DNA of 64,000 nucleotides from Roseateles sp. DAIF2 (GTDB lineage: Bacteria; Pseudomonadota; Gammaproteobacteria; Burkholderiales; Burkholderiaceae_C): assembly GCF_015624425.1 (NCBI RefSeq), contig NZ_CP049919.1:3906001-3970000 (forward strand), read 5' to 3'. Of this stretch, positions 53,601 through 57,983 are shown piece after piece; the stretch's first letter is position 1; each line of letters starts with the position of its first letter. Below the pieces are notes generated by a model, which was given only the letters and a program-made list of their open reading frames with translations, was not told the DNA's origin and searched no databases. Position numbers and translations under genes: made by a program.

Positions 53601-55341
53601 GCCGCACCGTGCCGCCCTTGTCGTCGTAGCTGTACAGCGCGGTCTGGTTCAGCCCGTCCGTGCTGGTGAGCACCCGGCCCAGCCCGTCATAGGTGTAGCT
53701 GGTGTTGCCCTGGGCCCCACCCAGGGTCTGCAGCAGCTGGCCCCGCGCGTCGTACACCTGCTGGGTGACCTGCTCCTGCCCGTTGATAACCCCGGCCCCG
53801 CTGGCGTCCAGCGCCGTGTAGCGCACCTGGCGCTGCAGCTGCCCGCGCGCGTCGTAGCTCATGTCCACGCGCGTGCCCCGGCTCTTGTCCTGCCGTCCCA
53901 CCCAGGCATTCAGCGCGGCTTCCGTGAGCTGCGCCGGGTCGACCACCACGCCCGCCGCGTCGGCGTTGCGGCTGAGGTATTCATGGGTGCTGGTGCGCTC
54001 GCCGAAGGCGTTGTAGCGGTGTTCCACCACCTGGCCCGAGGCGCTGATCTCGAAGCGCAGCAGGCCCTTGCCGGCCGTGTCGTAGACGTAGCGCGTGGTC
54101 TGCGGCAGCGCCACGCCGGCGCCGTCCGGGTCGGACACCAGGTAGACCGTCTCGCTCAGCAGCCGGTTGGCCGCGTCATAGCTGCGCTCCACCGTGTTGC
54201 CCAGCGCGTCGCGCTGGCGGATCTGGTTGCCGCGCGCGTCGTAGGCGTACTCGATGGCCCGGCCTTCGGCGTCGATCACCCGCGCCAGGTCCCCGTTGGC
54301 CGTGTACTCGTACTTCGTGCTCGCCGCCACGCCGCCCACCGCCGGCGTCGTCACGCCGGTCAGCTGGCCTACCGCGTCGTACTGGTACTTGGTCTCGTAG
54401 CCCAGCGGGTCGATCACCTTGGTGAGATTGGCCTCGTACCGGAATGAGGTTTCTCGCTGGAGACCATTGCGTACTGATGTGATCCGGCCGCCGGAGTCGT
54501 AGCTGAACGCAAGGCTGGTGCCATCCGACCGCGTGAGACCTGAAACTCTGTTGTCAGAGCCATAGACGTAATCCGTTCTAAAAACCCGTCCATCAACAAC
54601 AGAGCCATCTTCCGGCGAGAGATCCACCGTGACACTGCTCAGCCGCCCTTGGGCGTCATACCCGTAGCGCGTCCCCGTCAGCGTCTTGCCGTCCGCCGTC
54701 ACCACCCGCAGCTGCGTCAGCTGCTTGCCCGTGCTGTCGTAGTCGTAGTGCAGCGTCTCCCCGTTGGCGCTCACCATCGAGCTCAGGTTGCCCTGGGCGT
54801 TGTAGTTCAGCGTGACCACGTTGCCCTGTGCATCGGTGTGGCTCACGAGCCGCCCCGTGGCGCTGTCGTAGCGCTCCACATCCCCCGTCGCCCCATCGGT
54901 CCACAGGTACTGGCTGCCGTCGCGCTGCACGCGGTCATAGGCCCCCGCACCGGCCGTGCTCACATAGGCCGCGGCCGCCGCATCCCAGGCGTAGCTCGCC
55001 TCCGCACCGTCGCGCCCGATGCGCACCACGCTGCTGCCCGCCGCCCCCCAGGTTCCGACCAGCTTGAGCTGCTGGCGGTAGATGCCCGTGCTCCAGTTGT
55101 CGGCGTTGTCGTCGTTGAGCGTGCCCCGGCTGTTGTAGGTGCGCAGCGCCGCCGCGTCCAGTCCTCGCCCCATCAGCAACTCGTCGCGCCCCTGCAGGAT
55201 CAGGTTGCCGGTCGCCGCGTTGACGTACACCTGGTCCCCGTAGCGTCCCACGTTGGCATTGCCGATCGCCCCGCGCCCACCCAGCACGCCCAACGACGAC
55301 AGACTCACGCCCAGGCCATTGCCGCTGACGATTGCCACCAT
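38671..55341 (-). CDS. Giant Rhs/YD-repeat polymorphic toxin, copy 2, with ParB-like C-terminal domain
   Basis: A 5556-residue protein starting MVAIVSGNG, with GGGAGAGA before the ATG; an upstream in-frame ATG at 55458 would swallow the promoter. Approximate order: N-terminal cap (1-140); YD repeats; an RTX-like insert (684-820, GFKPGQDRVYI, LLTAMGYNGTLPFEDGY); a carbohydrate-binding-like beta domain (960-1095); more YD repeats; beta-sandwich modules (3000-3985); YD repeats; LysM (4750-4797, YTVRSGDTLSSIAQSLWG); a hydrophobic helix (4848-4869) and Gly/Ala-rich segment; a second LysM-like motif (about 5163, QPGDTLERL); and a variable C-terminus. The last 108 residues, with GWVGKPIDVVAMPDG and IDNTRVLAARRAGIEV, fit the ParB-like nuclease toxins of polymorphic systems. 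The classical Rhs-core DPxGL self-cleavage motif is not seen. A SUKH-like immunity gene follows. The secretion route is not encoded within the protein: there is no Sec signal or PAAR domain. Confidence 0.93.
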   Translation of the reverse strand: MVAIVSGNGLGVSLSSLGVLGGRGAIGNANVGRYGDQVYVNAATGNLILQGRDELLMGRGLDAAALRTYNSRGTLNDDNADNWSTGIYRQQLKLVGTWGAAGSSVVRIGRDGAEASYAWDAAAAAYVSTAGAGAYDRVQRDGSQYLWTDGATGDVERYDSATGRLVSHTDAQGNVVTLNYNAQGNLSSMVSANGETLHYDYDSTGKQLTQLRVVTADGKTLTGTRYGYDAQGRLSSVTVDLSPEDGSVVDGRVFRTDYVYGSDNRVSGLTRSDGTSLAFSYDSGGRITSVRNGLQRETSFRYEANLTKVIDPLGYETKYQYDAVGQLTGVTTPAVGGVAASTKYEYTANGDLARVIDAEGRAIEYAYDARGNQIRQRDALGNTVERSYDAANRLLSETVYLVSDPDGAGVALPQTTRYVYDTAGKGLLRFEISASGQVVEHRYNAFGERTSTHEYLSRNADAAGVVVDPAQLTEAALNAWVGRQDKSRGTRVDMSYDARGQLQRQVRYTALDASGAGVINGQEQVTQQVYDARGQLLQTLGGAQGNTSYTYDGLGRVLTSTDGLNQTALYSYDDKGGTVRLTAANGLTTVNGYDAAGRLVSVTQSSVAGSLGTTRNFYDDNDRLYMSEDATGARSWFMYDEAGRKVAEVDANGSLSEYRYNRAGQLTQKLGYATPLSEAVRARLSVHFLGAGVAHALADAETVLTPVQIGKASRILWASSGVDHIVLTSSVPSAFVEGFKPGQDRVYIRPLLTAMGYNGTLPFEDGYAAAKYSAKLNSVSVEFYADGRAGSGAAASFKVNLAGLKLEDINLARDFSLEAPPEKPTLEGIRPAATGADQVAWTLYDAAGRVSKTVDALGYVSETRYDGASRVVATQRYANPIDLAAFKADPVTAKAVPVADAARDRVTRNFYDAEGRLVGMLDAEGFLTENIYDAAGRLVKQQRHESSVDAALRASGSLDAIRPKTSLRLFYQAGNNSSAGRHLGAFKAGDVVTATVRFKAAADTSGMVFLGDTAGPHPYNNMAQSAPTLGNDGWQTVTLSVTLKDDEELWIYLYGDRDGANKKVGNYVDYTDIAVSSVQRGQVLTDDFSTGSYANWAVSSHAEINATASTQYLRNATGQVQAEVDAEGYLTEYIYDARGNLTQRIRYATALSAAQRTALTPQTALASIRPASTAGAQSTSWAYDALNRQSQQTDAQGTVTSFEYNAAGQLTRTTKALGTAEVRTLTARYDLQGRLTGELSAQGAALLTGGQTQAQIDAIWSQYGSLYTYDAAGRRTSQTVSDGAKTLRTLYFYSADGLLTHTINALGEVEERQYDGLNQLTRVVNYGGRLAAGTLAGLSGGLTGTAIQNAIQELLAQRSGANQPLAHAQTEYSYDARGQRKTTKDALGYTTSVDYNAFGEQSRVTQPYGALGASTVQQLSYDRRGLLLEQLDDALGLKARTGYRYDAFGRRITQIDGRGIGQSWEHDRLGRVVLTQDGHGIKRYSGYDAFARVLTQTDANGQVTRYAYDDAARSVRVTLPEGGTQLSVLNRHGELESKTDGNANLTRYGYDKNGKLTSSTNALTGSSSEYDSLGRLVKATDAAGVVTRYEYDELGRVRSRTADAGGLNLVTSYGYADTSTGTSVLTTEPGGLQTLQEFDTKGQLLRTVVDANGAKLTTGYTYDAAGRTLSVSAPNTAPTVYTYDALGRRTAEEFHPSGLKLRRSYEYDLNNNLVASTDANGNRTVYAYDGRNQLVYEVNPLGHTRFIEYDREGRERRVTRYAQPIALSGLRHFIPGSADIAALVQPKAGQDQVQATVHDRDGRVHYTIDANGSVVRLLYDGNGNVKERRAYATPVAYASWVPGTAPAAVADASRDRLETYTYDALNRRTAVQVELEGTQLTTRYDYDKQGNQVRVIDAMGNHTRHIYDAVGRLRYTLDAEYGLTERLYDKQGRLVQTIGYADRQGGINTAVDAKGLVSNSFAWVTVNATKDRVSSYVYDAAGRQTHAVDAEGGVTRYSHDANGNVLEKYEFATALTAATLQGLRTAAAAGTLTLASLGSLGTLAGQDRRTTYRYDAANRLRFVYDAEGYVTETRHEGPHTTTVRYATRSSGVDQVPATHADDRTSVQLRDKAGRLWRSIDALGVETLYSYDALGQLTGQVHAWGRPEESRTSYAYDAAGRQVSKTVADGTAAASTTRYGYNALGQLVRETEARGVQLSESDSAWAQGERVRLGYPTGVGSLGAAQKQELLDRFTTRHDYDQAGRRTVTVNAQKGITRTQYDAAGNAVKVTDPRGFEGYSYYDRLNRVSVQVDPEGYATRTSYALGSSSNRVTEVRRYFSKVTPVLGQAPTLVEHAKDAISRNGYDRLDRLLSATDAGGYTESTAYQWLGNRFDRVVTNKLGGEASYAHDRLGRQTSEHVTVAQGQTVLNAYSYNAFGDRIGSIEAAGMLEQRVTELRYDKAGRLTHRIGSAYGAFDTATQQTRSVRPVELTRYDALGRILETVARAQWDGAAVQGGQRTLNYHDAAGNKIASLAADGAYVEYAYDAAGHVVSETARAVLLGLPSAPGGTPPAAVADAANDRVTLLTYDEVGRPIRKARDGVVSWEAPFATDGRNLILHPSGPALRTLEQTEYDAAGNVVRLIDGRGNSVYTYYDKVGRKVLSIDQEGYATAWDYEGFQDVASTETRYGVALARYAAQSNGQAPAAERDPAALRLVLRDLPRTDPDRITSFELDLLGRVQEKRVRNVAYSHTGADGVVRTGVQDAVTGYSYNGLGNTTQIRERVQGSDASHTLNVTDIAYDRLGREVWRQEPGYADYQGAQVRPSTATVYNGLGQVDSTIRRASLTQWTAQDRATTNEYNSNGDLIATVDAEGNRTEYALDAQGRIARKRLVNVKNAQGQARSIDTLYEYDALGREVGQLDDQSRELRRTGYNAFGEVTRKGVGSVGWQEEIEYDRRGLVQRSSAGDGVTKIYLYDLNGNTTRQIKSAQFDLRSVPILASASDTGLAHSFSVYDRRNKLVRTVEPDISFMQSQATLGQAFSQQLAEMLGGITTVEQSEGRHGSLTPSYPGGFGNVTVGAGAGSSTLGQLRPEDVSISAQTAIPGSFPAKGSVERLGLNGFEPITGYSYFKELPGRTWPAVPQPLKLPDSYPLGTYRLVRDDGRIANVISRNSGSVNVIWNYPDYPNDGVLRLEYVVDGLGGGVINLGNLVTKAEGLTSDWGSNWRRYSAKFEPAASHLLIADRYADRLNAAVATLPDGTQVGLTRVPVGAGRWALDLSPLAAGQVVRIAVMDAEGRTIAGEQVTVMRAGASTYCASPTSIEGGGEFGANGGNRSEIRFYGAPGGAQYYIRELGSQGVFAAFSGGPSFNVGSLGLAAGRRYEVVASYGGQDRAGRFSIDGAGRVSTAAADEGSFTPMARASMGAARGQVLRFDLGGSMAGSRVRMLLRGVELNLDANAYGQVSIALDDARLGVSAFSNTAADFEYWARTTGDALIGHGSGHLQLGLQPAVVRVDAQTYQRPTARLDLPAGMVLAQGLTITNASAGNAVSTLVKGAWNCSVTGGQAVLDLSEWQVRAQATGAAQQLRASAQESINGVLTTYECQIRVEPNGSVVVSGAVSRSRNTTVQLNVAGSLSVFRIGSTEAEARNAGTANLAGAVAGGSGNYAWDAKNLVASGSGVRNYVYFYETRDGSGGVVAKGVGTLTIHADGTLSVAAGNADIRPLTVRITPDVPGSSSIKLELNGVVSGPHPLSNGGFDYTFPANTPLPGSWTCKFTSYEGAGGTGKIISKGSMPISIDVNGNITVGAPVRDQAPTLLQLKGPLNRNIARMQLVFKPVGGGAALPPLTINGVWQPGLKYTLFEHSWDPATNPPPPSGNYDYEMRLLNADGSPYRNELNESLDIKGVAAINQPASTVTVTKGPVGRRDVTKLEVELTDRVPDPSRPNQAPTRITATGVWSDAQNCMLFSWDSKSLPVGNYKYSLKFFTSDGQAYVRPADAIVETGGELRRSNDATQVVQFKQYVQTFRTEAQINRMQSYNAFGEVASEYDDRVLERMNKMLSYYKGLYPSDAAVQAAQALTSAATTRFTYNSLGQLIEKADAQTWETTQTGVRQRILPITRYGYDLLGRLNTSTDANGNTRRQHFVGGDEGLLAAQWNAENGLKQFKHDVFGNVRSQSNELGAITAFEYDRLDRLLRVDRQGIGRVQNFTGGADGAAVATTLSDVYTYDARGLRLSHTDALGQRSTTEYDSLGRVVSTVSAGGSTVSYRYDFREAGAADGVISLGARNLGGYLRTTTSADGSSLLDKIDVFGRTTWHQDKGGRKYSYDYNVAGSLMAQSSVDKNGAAQQNIRYDYFANGMIKAARDLKMRTLSSYGYDNAGNRVYEEYGGLAADDTNSQGLFQNATIRYDELNRMAQVKDNAVDVHYEYDAVGNRRAVMATYFDPLTQGLRRRDDLWYLYDKENRFTLTKGSFTNGQILRGSEGVAITYDAAGQRKTATYTETINGQTSDYTDTYNYSADGYLEDSLTVGANKSQRSRRRVDALGRTLHYIQSNSDGSNVIRNDRQVYDADNRLQSLVTLEGTTDYLYFNDATLSGIEAEQGATGRGPLARTKFTPVKPGDTVITTSYTYEYWDEAKQTSIVKTATNVNAPNWRPGESKLSYDVNGFLTRAEDVTGRRIMNYTSNATGLVLRRDESSPDGLFQHFYYYAAGRRVGDISTDPRDQVRISYAEQLARDAMTPQQQKEQFKNIKPVTSADFDQNYEPINASYPVATASSYTVRSGDTLSSIAQSLWGDAAMWYLIAEANGLRANDALVAGQVLVIPNKVTNIHNNANTYRPYNPGEVIGRIDPTLPEPPPPPAAPASSGGKKGCGGIGTLLMVVVAVVVTVYTAGALTAGVSGGFASTMSAGASALVGGGTAVAGSVAAAVGGAGSLSLGASMVVGAAASAAGSIASQMVGLATGSIDKFSWKSVGTAAFSGGITAGVGNGLGQLAEGGHLGKTLGTVLSRGSEAAAWQGAALRGAAASAVSQAMQGKWSWREVAAAGVASGAGAAAGGAVSRAFTGGYEVLGRVAGSALGAAAGGWASSQILGHSSEQTRARVGQAFINGLGQGIGYAIGESLAEPRYKTLSDVGGTPIQKLTQSDLRTMDVPELNLGPLPQVKLAPTAEELQADFRASERAYRQATDTGAVIQPGDTLERLTNGDKVLMGRYASGMGLRNMNDLRVGQSMVANWDMSASDALASANSFYAEDGRLKVLAAAPKEPVWSFREASMAQRKLDDQATAQGLSYLSGSGGYGEIRGMSPGEGFFTFNPAGRFMSGWGHAATEILKSPYTIGKEALFMVGDAVGNLTNAGMNWAFGGKQTYQNDSALVRSVETNGVLGTVGLVTKGAVLSLPGIAQVDALYRNDPYALGASGPVTALAGYSVLSKAGPATEIRLGLQSLDATTVSFTQSSVSFGKAGASYNLDTLVASMSRDGWVGKPIDVVAMPDGTLASIDNTRVLAARRAGIEVQANVRAFDEAIISPIRQASLTEAGIVPETWGDAALLRINKPIQNTTYPYMSPSWSKRFPYGSLYDPVVKH

Positions 55342-55434
55342 GTGCTTCTCTCCCTGATTCCGGATTGATTTGATTCGCCGTCCGGCCTTTCCCACACGAG
55401 GGCAGCCTCTCTGGCGTTGGCAATTCATCCGGGT
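41580..55434. repeat. Long direct repeat, right copy (pairs with 1-13893)
   Basis: This is the second copy of the Rhs repeat, same orientation. The offset to the left copy is 41579 over 1 to about 5720, 41588 over about 8562-11280 and 41543 at the start codons, so small insertions and deletions have accumulated in the diverged patches (about 48040-48240, 49440-49510, 49630-50150, 52878-53300 and 54415-54610). The first substitution I see in the long identical block is at 47302 (A here, G at 5722-5723 in copy 1). Confidence 0.93.
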
Positions 55435-55451
55435 TCCAAGGGAACTGTTTA
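55425..55451 (-). promoter_or_regulatory. Sigma28 (FliA)-like promoter of rhs2
   Basis: Read on the minus strand, TAAA (55451-55448), 15 nt, then CCGGATGA (55432-55425); the ATG is 84 nt downstream. Boxes, spacing and distance to the start equal those of rhs1, but the spacer (CAGTTCCCTTGGAAC) shares nothing with that of rhs1 (CCACCGACCCAAACC). Conservation of the -35 beyond the point where the two leaders diverge argues for function. Confidence 0.62.
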
Positions 55452-55480
55452 GCGACAAATCATTTTTAAAGGGTTTACAC

Positions 55481-55550
55481 CTAGATTGCAGCCGATGCTG
55501 CCTCTGTCCGGCTATCTAGATTGCAGCCGATGCTGCCTCTGTCCGGCTAT
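55481..55550. repeat. Two perfect tandem 35-bp repeats upstream of the rhs2 promoter
   Basis: Positions 55481-55515 and 55516-55550 are identical 35-bp units. Each contains the inverted repeat GCAGC-CGAT-GCTGC. The array begins 30 bp upstream of the rhs2 -35 box and is absent from the rhs1 leader. It could be a regulatory binding site or a slippage duplication. The rest of the 55342-55675 intergenic region shows nothing else. Confidence 0.85.
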
Positions 55551-55675
55551 CTATCGCCGCATCCAAGTCTGCAGCTACTCCCAAAGCCTCAAAGTGCTCG
55601 AGTTCTGTCGACGAGCTTTCCCCGCTGCCGAAGCCGGGCAAACTCATGCGAAACCGACACAACAACCAACCACGC

Positions 55676-56398
55676 TCAGCCGTCGTAGCGATAGCCCACG
55701 CCATAGATCGCGCGGATCCGGTCGCTGCCGGCGCCGGCCTGCTCTAGCTTGCGGCGCAGGTTCTTCACATGGCTGTCGACCGCGCGCTCGGTGACGTCGC
55801 GGCCGTCGTCGTGCAGCAGCTCCAGCAGCTGCTTGCGCGCATAGACCCGGCCCGGCTGCGCGGCCAGGCTGCGCAGCAGGCGGAACTCGATCGGTGTCAG
55901 GTCCAGCGCCTGGCCCTGCCAGCTGGCACGCCAGCCGGCTGTGTCGATCTGCAACAGCAGCAGCGCTGCGGGCTCCGGGGACACCGCAACCGGCGCCTGG
56001 CCGGCGCGGCTGCGCCGCAGCACCGCCTTCACGCGCGCCATCACCTCGCGCGGGCTGAAGGGGTTCTTCGTGATGTAGTCGTCGGCGCCCAGCTCCAGGC
56101 CGAGCAGGCGGTCCTCCTCGCCGGCGCGCGCGGTCAGGATCAGGATCGGCACGCCGCTGCGCGCACGCAATTCCCGGCACAGGGCCAGTCCGTCGATGCC
56201 CGGCAACATCAGGTCCAGCAGGATCAGGTCATGCCGGCGCGCATTCCAGGCCGGCAGCACCTCGCGCCCGTCGGCGACGCATTCCGGCTCATGGCCGGCG
56301 GCGCGCAGATAGTCGGCCAGCAGGGCCGACAGCCGCGGCTCGTCCTCGACCACCAGCACGCGCGCCGGGCCGGGATCCAAGGGCAAATTGCTCATCAC
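55676..56398 (-). CDS. OmpR-family response regulator, BaeR-like
   Basis: A 240-residue regulator. The receiver domain (about 12-125) has the acidic pair E18-D19, the phospho-acceptor D62 (LILLDLMLPGIDG) and K111. The C-terminal winged helix (about 145-238) is of OmpR/PhoB type (LDLTPIEFRLLRSLAAQPGR; VDSHVKNLRRKLEQAGAG; IRAIYGVGYRY). BaeR is the closest family I recognise; BaeR-type regulators respond to envelope stress and switch on RND pumps. The histidine kinase gene lies 91 bp upstream on the same strand and an RND operon is divergent. One oddity: the conserved Lys-Pro after the receiver beta5 strand reads KNP, an apparent one-residue insertion. Confidence 0.9.
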   Translation of the reverse strand: MMSNLPLDPGPARVLVVEDEPRLSALLADYLRAAGHEPECVADGREVLPAWNARRHDLILLDLMLPGIDGLALCRELRARSGVPILILTARAGEEDRLLGLELGADDYITKNPFSPREVMARVKAVLRRSRAGQAPVAVSPEPAALLLLQIDTAGWRASWQGQALDLTPIEFRLLRSLAAQPGRVYARKQLLELLHDDGRDVTERAVDSHVKNLRRKLEQAGAGSDRIRAIYGVGYRYDG

Positions 56399-56450
56399 TG
56401 CAACTCCTCAGCGACGTCCGGGGATCCGGCTTTGCCGGGCCTGCGGGCGT

Positions 56451-56479
56451 GCCCCCTTCGAGGGGGCGCGCGAAGCGCG
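56451..56479. repeat. Paired intergenic palindromes between kinase and regulator genes
   Basis: Two adjacent hairpins: GCCCCCTTCGAGGGGGC (56451-56467) and CGCGCGAAGCGCG (56467-56479), followed by AGGGGGTGGTCAACC. This resembles a dispersed palindromic element I recall from intergenic regions of related Burkholderiales. In the 91-bp gap it could attenuate regulator expression relative to the kinase. Confidence 0.7.
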
Positions 56480-56489
56480 TAGGGGGTGG

Positions 56490-57878
56490 TCAACCATGCA
56501 TCGGCAGCTCGACACGCAGCCACAACCCGCCCAGCGGCGAGGGCCGCGCCTCGATGCGGCCCTCATGCGCCTCGACGATGCGCTGGCAGATCGACAGGCC
56601 CAGGCCCGAACCGCCGCTGCGCCGGTTGCGCGAGGGCTCGGCGCGGAAGAAGCGTTCGAACAGGCGCGGCAGCTGCTCGGGCAGCACGCCCGGCGCGCTG
56701 TCCTGCACATCGACGATCGCGCGCTCGCCCTCGCGGCGCGCGCTGATCTGCAGCGCGCCGCCGGCCTCGGTGTAGCGGCAGCTGTTCTCGAACAGATTGC
56801 TGAACAGCTGGCGCAGCCGGCGCTCGTCGCCGAACACCGGCAGCGGCTGGTCCAGCAGATCCAGGCGCAGCGCCAGGCCGCTGCCGTTGACGCGCTCGCC
56901 AAAGGTGCTGAGGGTGCTGCCGACCACCTCGCGCAGGTCCAGCTCGGCCTTGCGGTAGGACAAGGCGCCGACATCGCTGAGCGAGAGCTCGTAGAGATCG
57001 TCCACCAGCTTGTGCAGGGTCAGCACCTCGCCCTTCAGCGAGCGCAGCGCCTGCGCGTCGAGGCGGCGCACGCCGTCCTCCAGCGCCTCCAGCTCGCCAT
57101 GCAGCACACCCAGCGGCGTGCGCAGCTCATGCGACACATCGGCCATGAACTCGCGCCGCATCGCCTCGTTGCGCTGCAGGGTCAGGGCCAGCTGGTTGAA
57201 GTCATGGCCCAGCCGCGCCACCTCGTCGTCGCCGCGGCTCTCCGGCACGCGGGTGCCGTAGTCGCCGGCGGCCAGTCGGTGCGAGGCCTCGGCCACCCGG
57301 CGCACCGGTCGCAGCAGCCGGCGCGACACCCAGAAGGCCACGCCGGCCGCCAGCAGCACCGCCGCGCCGCCGACCGCCCAGGCGGTGCGCACCTGCGCAT
57401 CGGCAAAGCGCTTCTCCGCCCCGGAGCTGACCGATTCGAACGGCGCCAGCACCAGCCAGCCCACCGTCAGCCCGTCGACCACCACCGGCCGCTCGATCGC
57501 CGTCTGCGGCACCTGCGGGAAGCCGGCGATGCGCTGGCGATCAACGTCCAGCAGGGTGAAGCGCCGGGTCGCGCCGGTCAGCTCGGCCGGGCTGGTCTTG
57601 ACCGCCGGCGCCTGCGCCTCGGGCACGCGCGGGCGCAGCAGGCGGCCCCACAGCTCGGGGCGCTCGCGCAGGAAGTCCCAGCTGTTGCCGTTCTCCTTGA
57701 AGCCCGCGGTGACGCTGACCAGGGCCAGCTCCAGCCGGCCCAGCGCCTGCTCGTTCAGATAACCGAGAAAATCGCGGTTCAGGTTGATATGGGTGAACAC
57801 CCCCATGGCCAGGGCCACGGCCATGGCCGTGCTGAACACGGCGGCGAACAGGCGGGTGGTCAGGTTCAGTTTCATCAT
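56490..57878 (-). CDS. Sensor histidine kinase, BaeS-like
   Basis: A 462-residue membrane kinase. The first membrane helix is at about 11-30, a periplasmic sensor domain covers 31-165, and the second helix is at about 168-186 (VGGAAVLLAAGVAFWVSRRL). A HAMP domain follows (to about 240), then the H box FMADVSHELRTP with H250, the N box (LRQLFSNLFENSCRYTEAGG), G1/F boxes (DSAPGVLPEQLPRLFERFFR) and G2 (GGSGLGLSICQRIVEAHEG). It should phosphorylate the regulator encoded downstream. Start: the first of two consecutive ATGs, as codons further upstream encode non-conserved sequence into the divergent promoter region. The 105-bp gap to the divergent RND operon is a likely shared control region. Confidence 0.92.
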   Translation of the reverse strand: MMKLNLTTRLFAAVFSTAMAVALAMGVFTHINLNRDFLGYLNEQALGRLELALVSVTAGFKENGNSWDFLRERPELWGRLLRPRVPEAQAPAVKTSPAELTGATRRFTLLDVDRQRIAGFPQVPQTAIERPVVVDGLTVGWLVLAPFESVSSGAEKRFADAQVRTAWAVGGAAVLLAAGVAFWVSRRLLRPVRRVAEASHRLAAGDYGTRVPESRGDDEVARLGHDFNQLALTLQRNEAMRREFMADVSHELRTPLGVLHGELEALEDGVRRLDAQALRSLKGEVLTLHKLVDDLYELSLSDVGALSYRKAELDLREVVGSTLSTFGERVNGSGLALRLDLLDQPLPVFGDERRLRQLFSNLFENSCRYTEAGGALQISARREGERAIVDVQDSAPGVLPEQLPRLFERFFRAEPSRNRRSGGSGLGLSICQRIVEAHEGRIEARPSPLGGLWLRVELPMHG

Positions 57879-57983
57879 CACAGGGCGAATGGTGCGCGCC
57901 GCGCCGCCCGGAAAGCAACAGATCACCGCCCGCACACCGGACCTTCAATCTCTCTCCACATTCGACAGGCAGGATACGGCGCC

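Noticed and set aside
1..55434. The two rhs copies as one gene duplicated by an assembly error
   Set aside because: The copies differ in several patches, small indels, leaders and flanks, so two loci exist. Collapse or copying of only the identical blocks cannot be excluded without reads.
55516..55704. Small minus-strand gene beside the response regulator
   Set aside because: It overlaps the regulator's 3' end, has no ribosome-binding site, and its last codons fall within the 35-bp tandem repeat, whose length is not a multiple of three.
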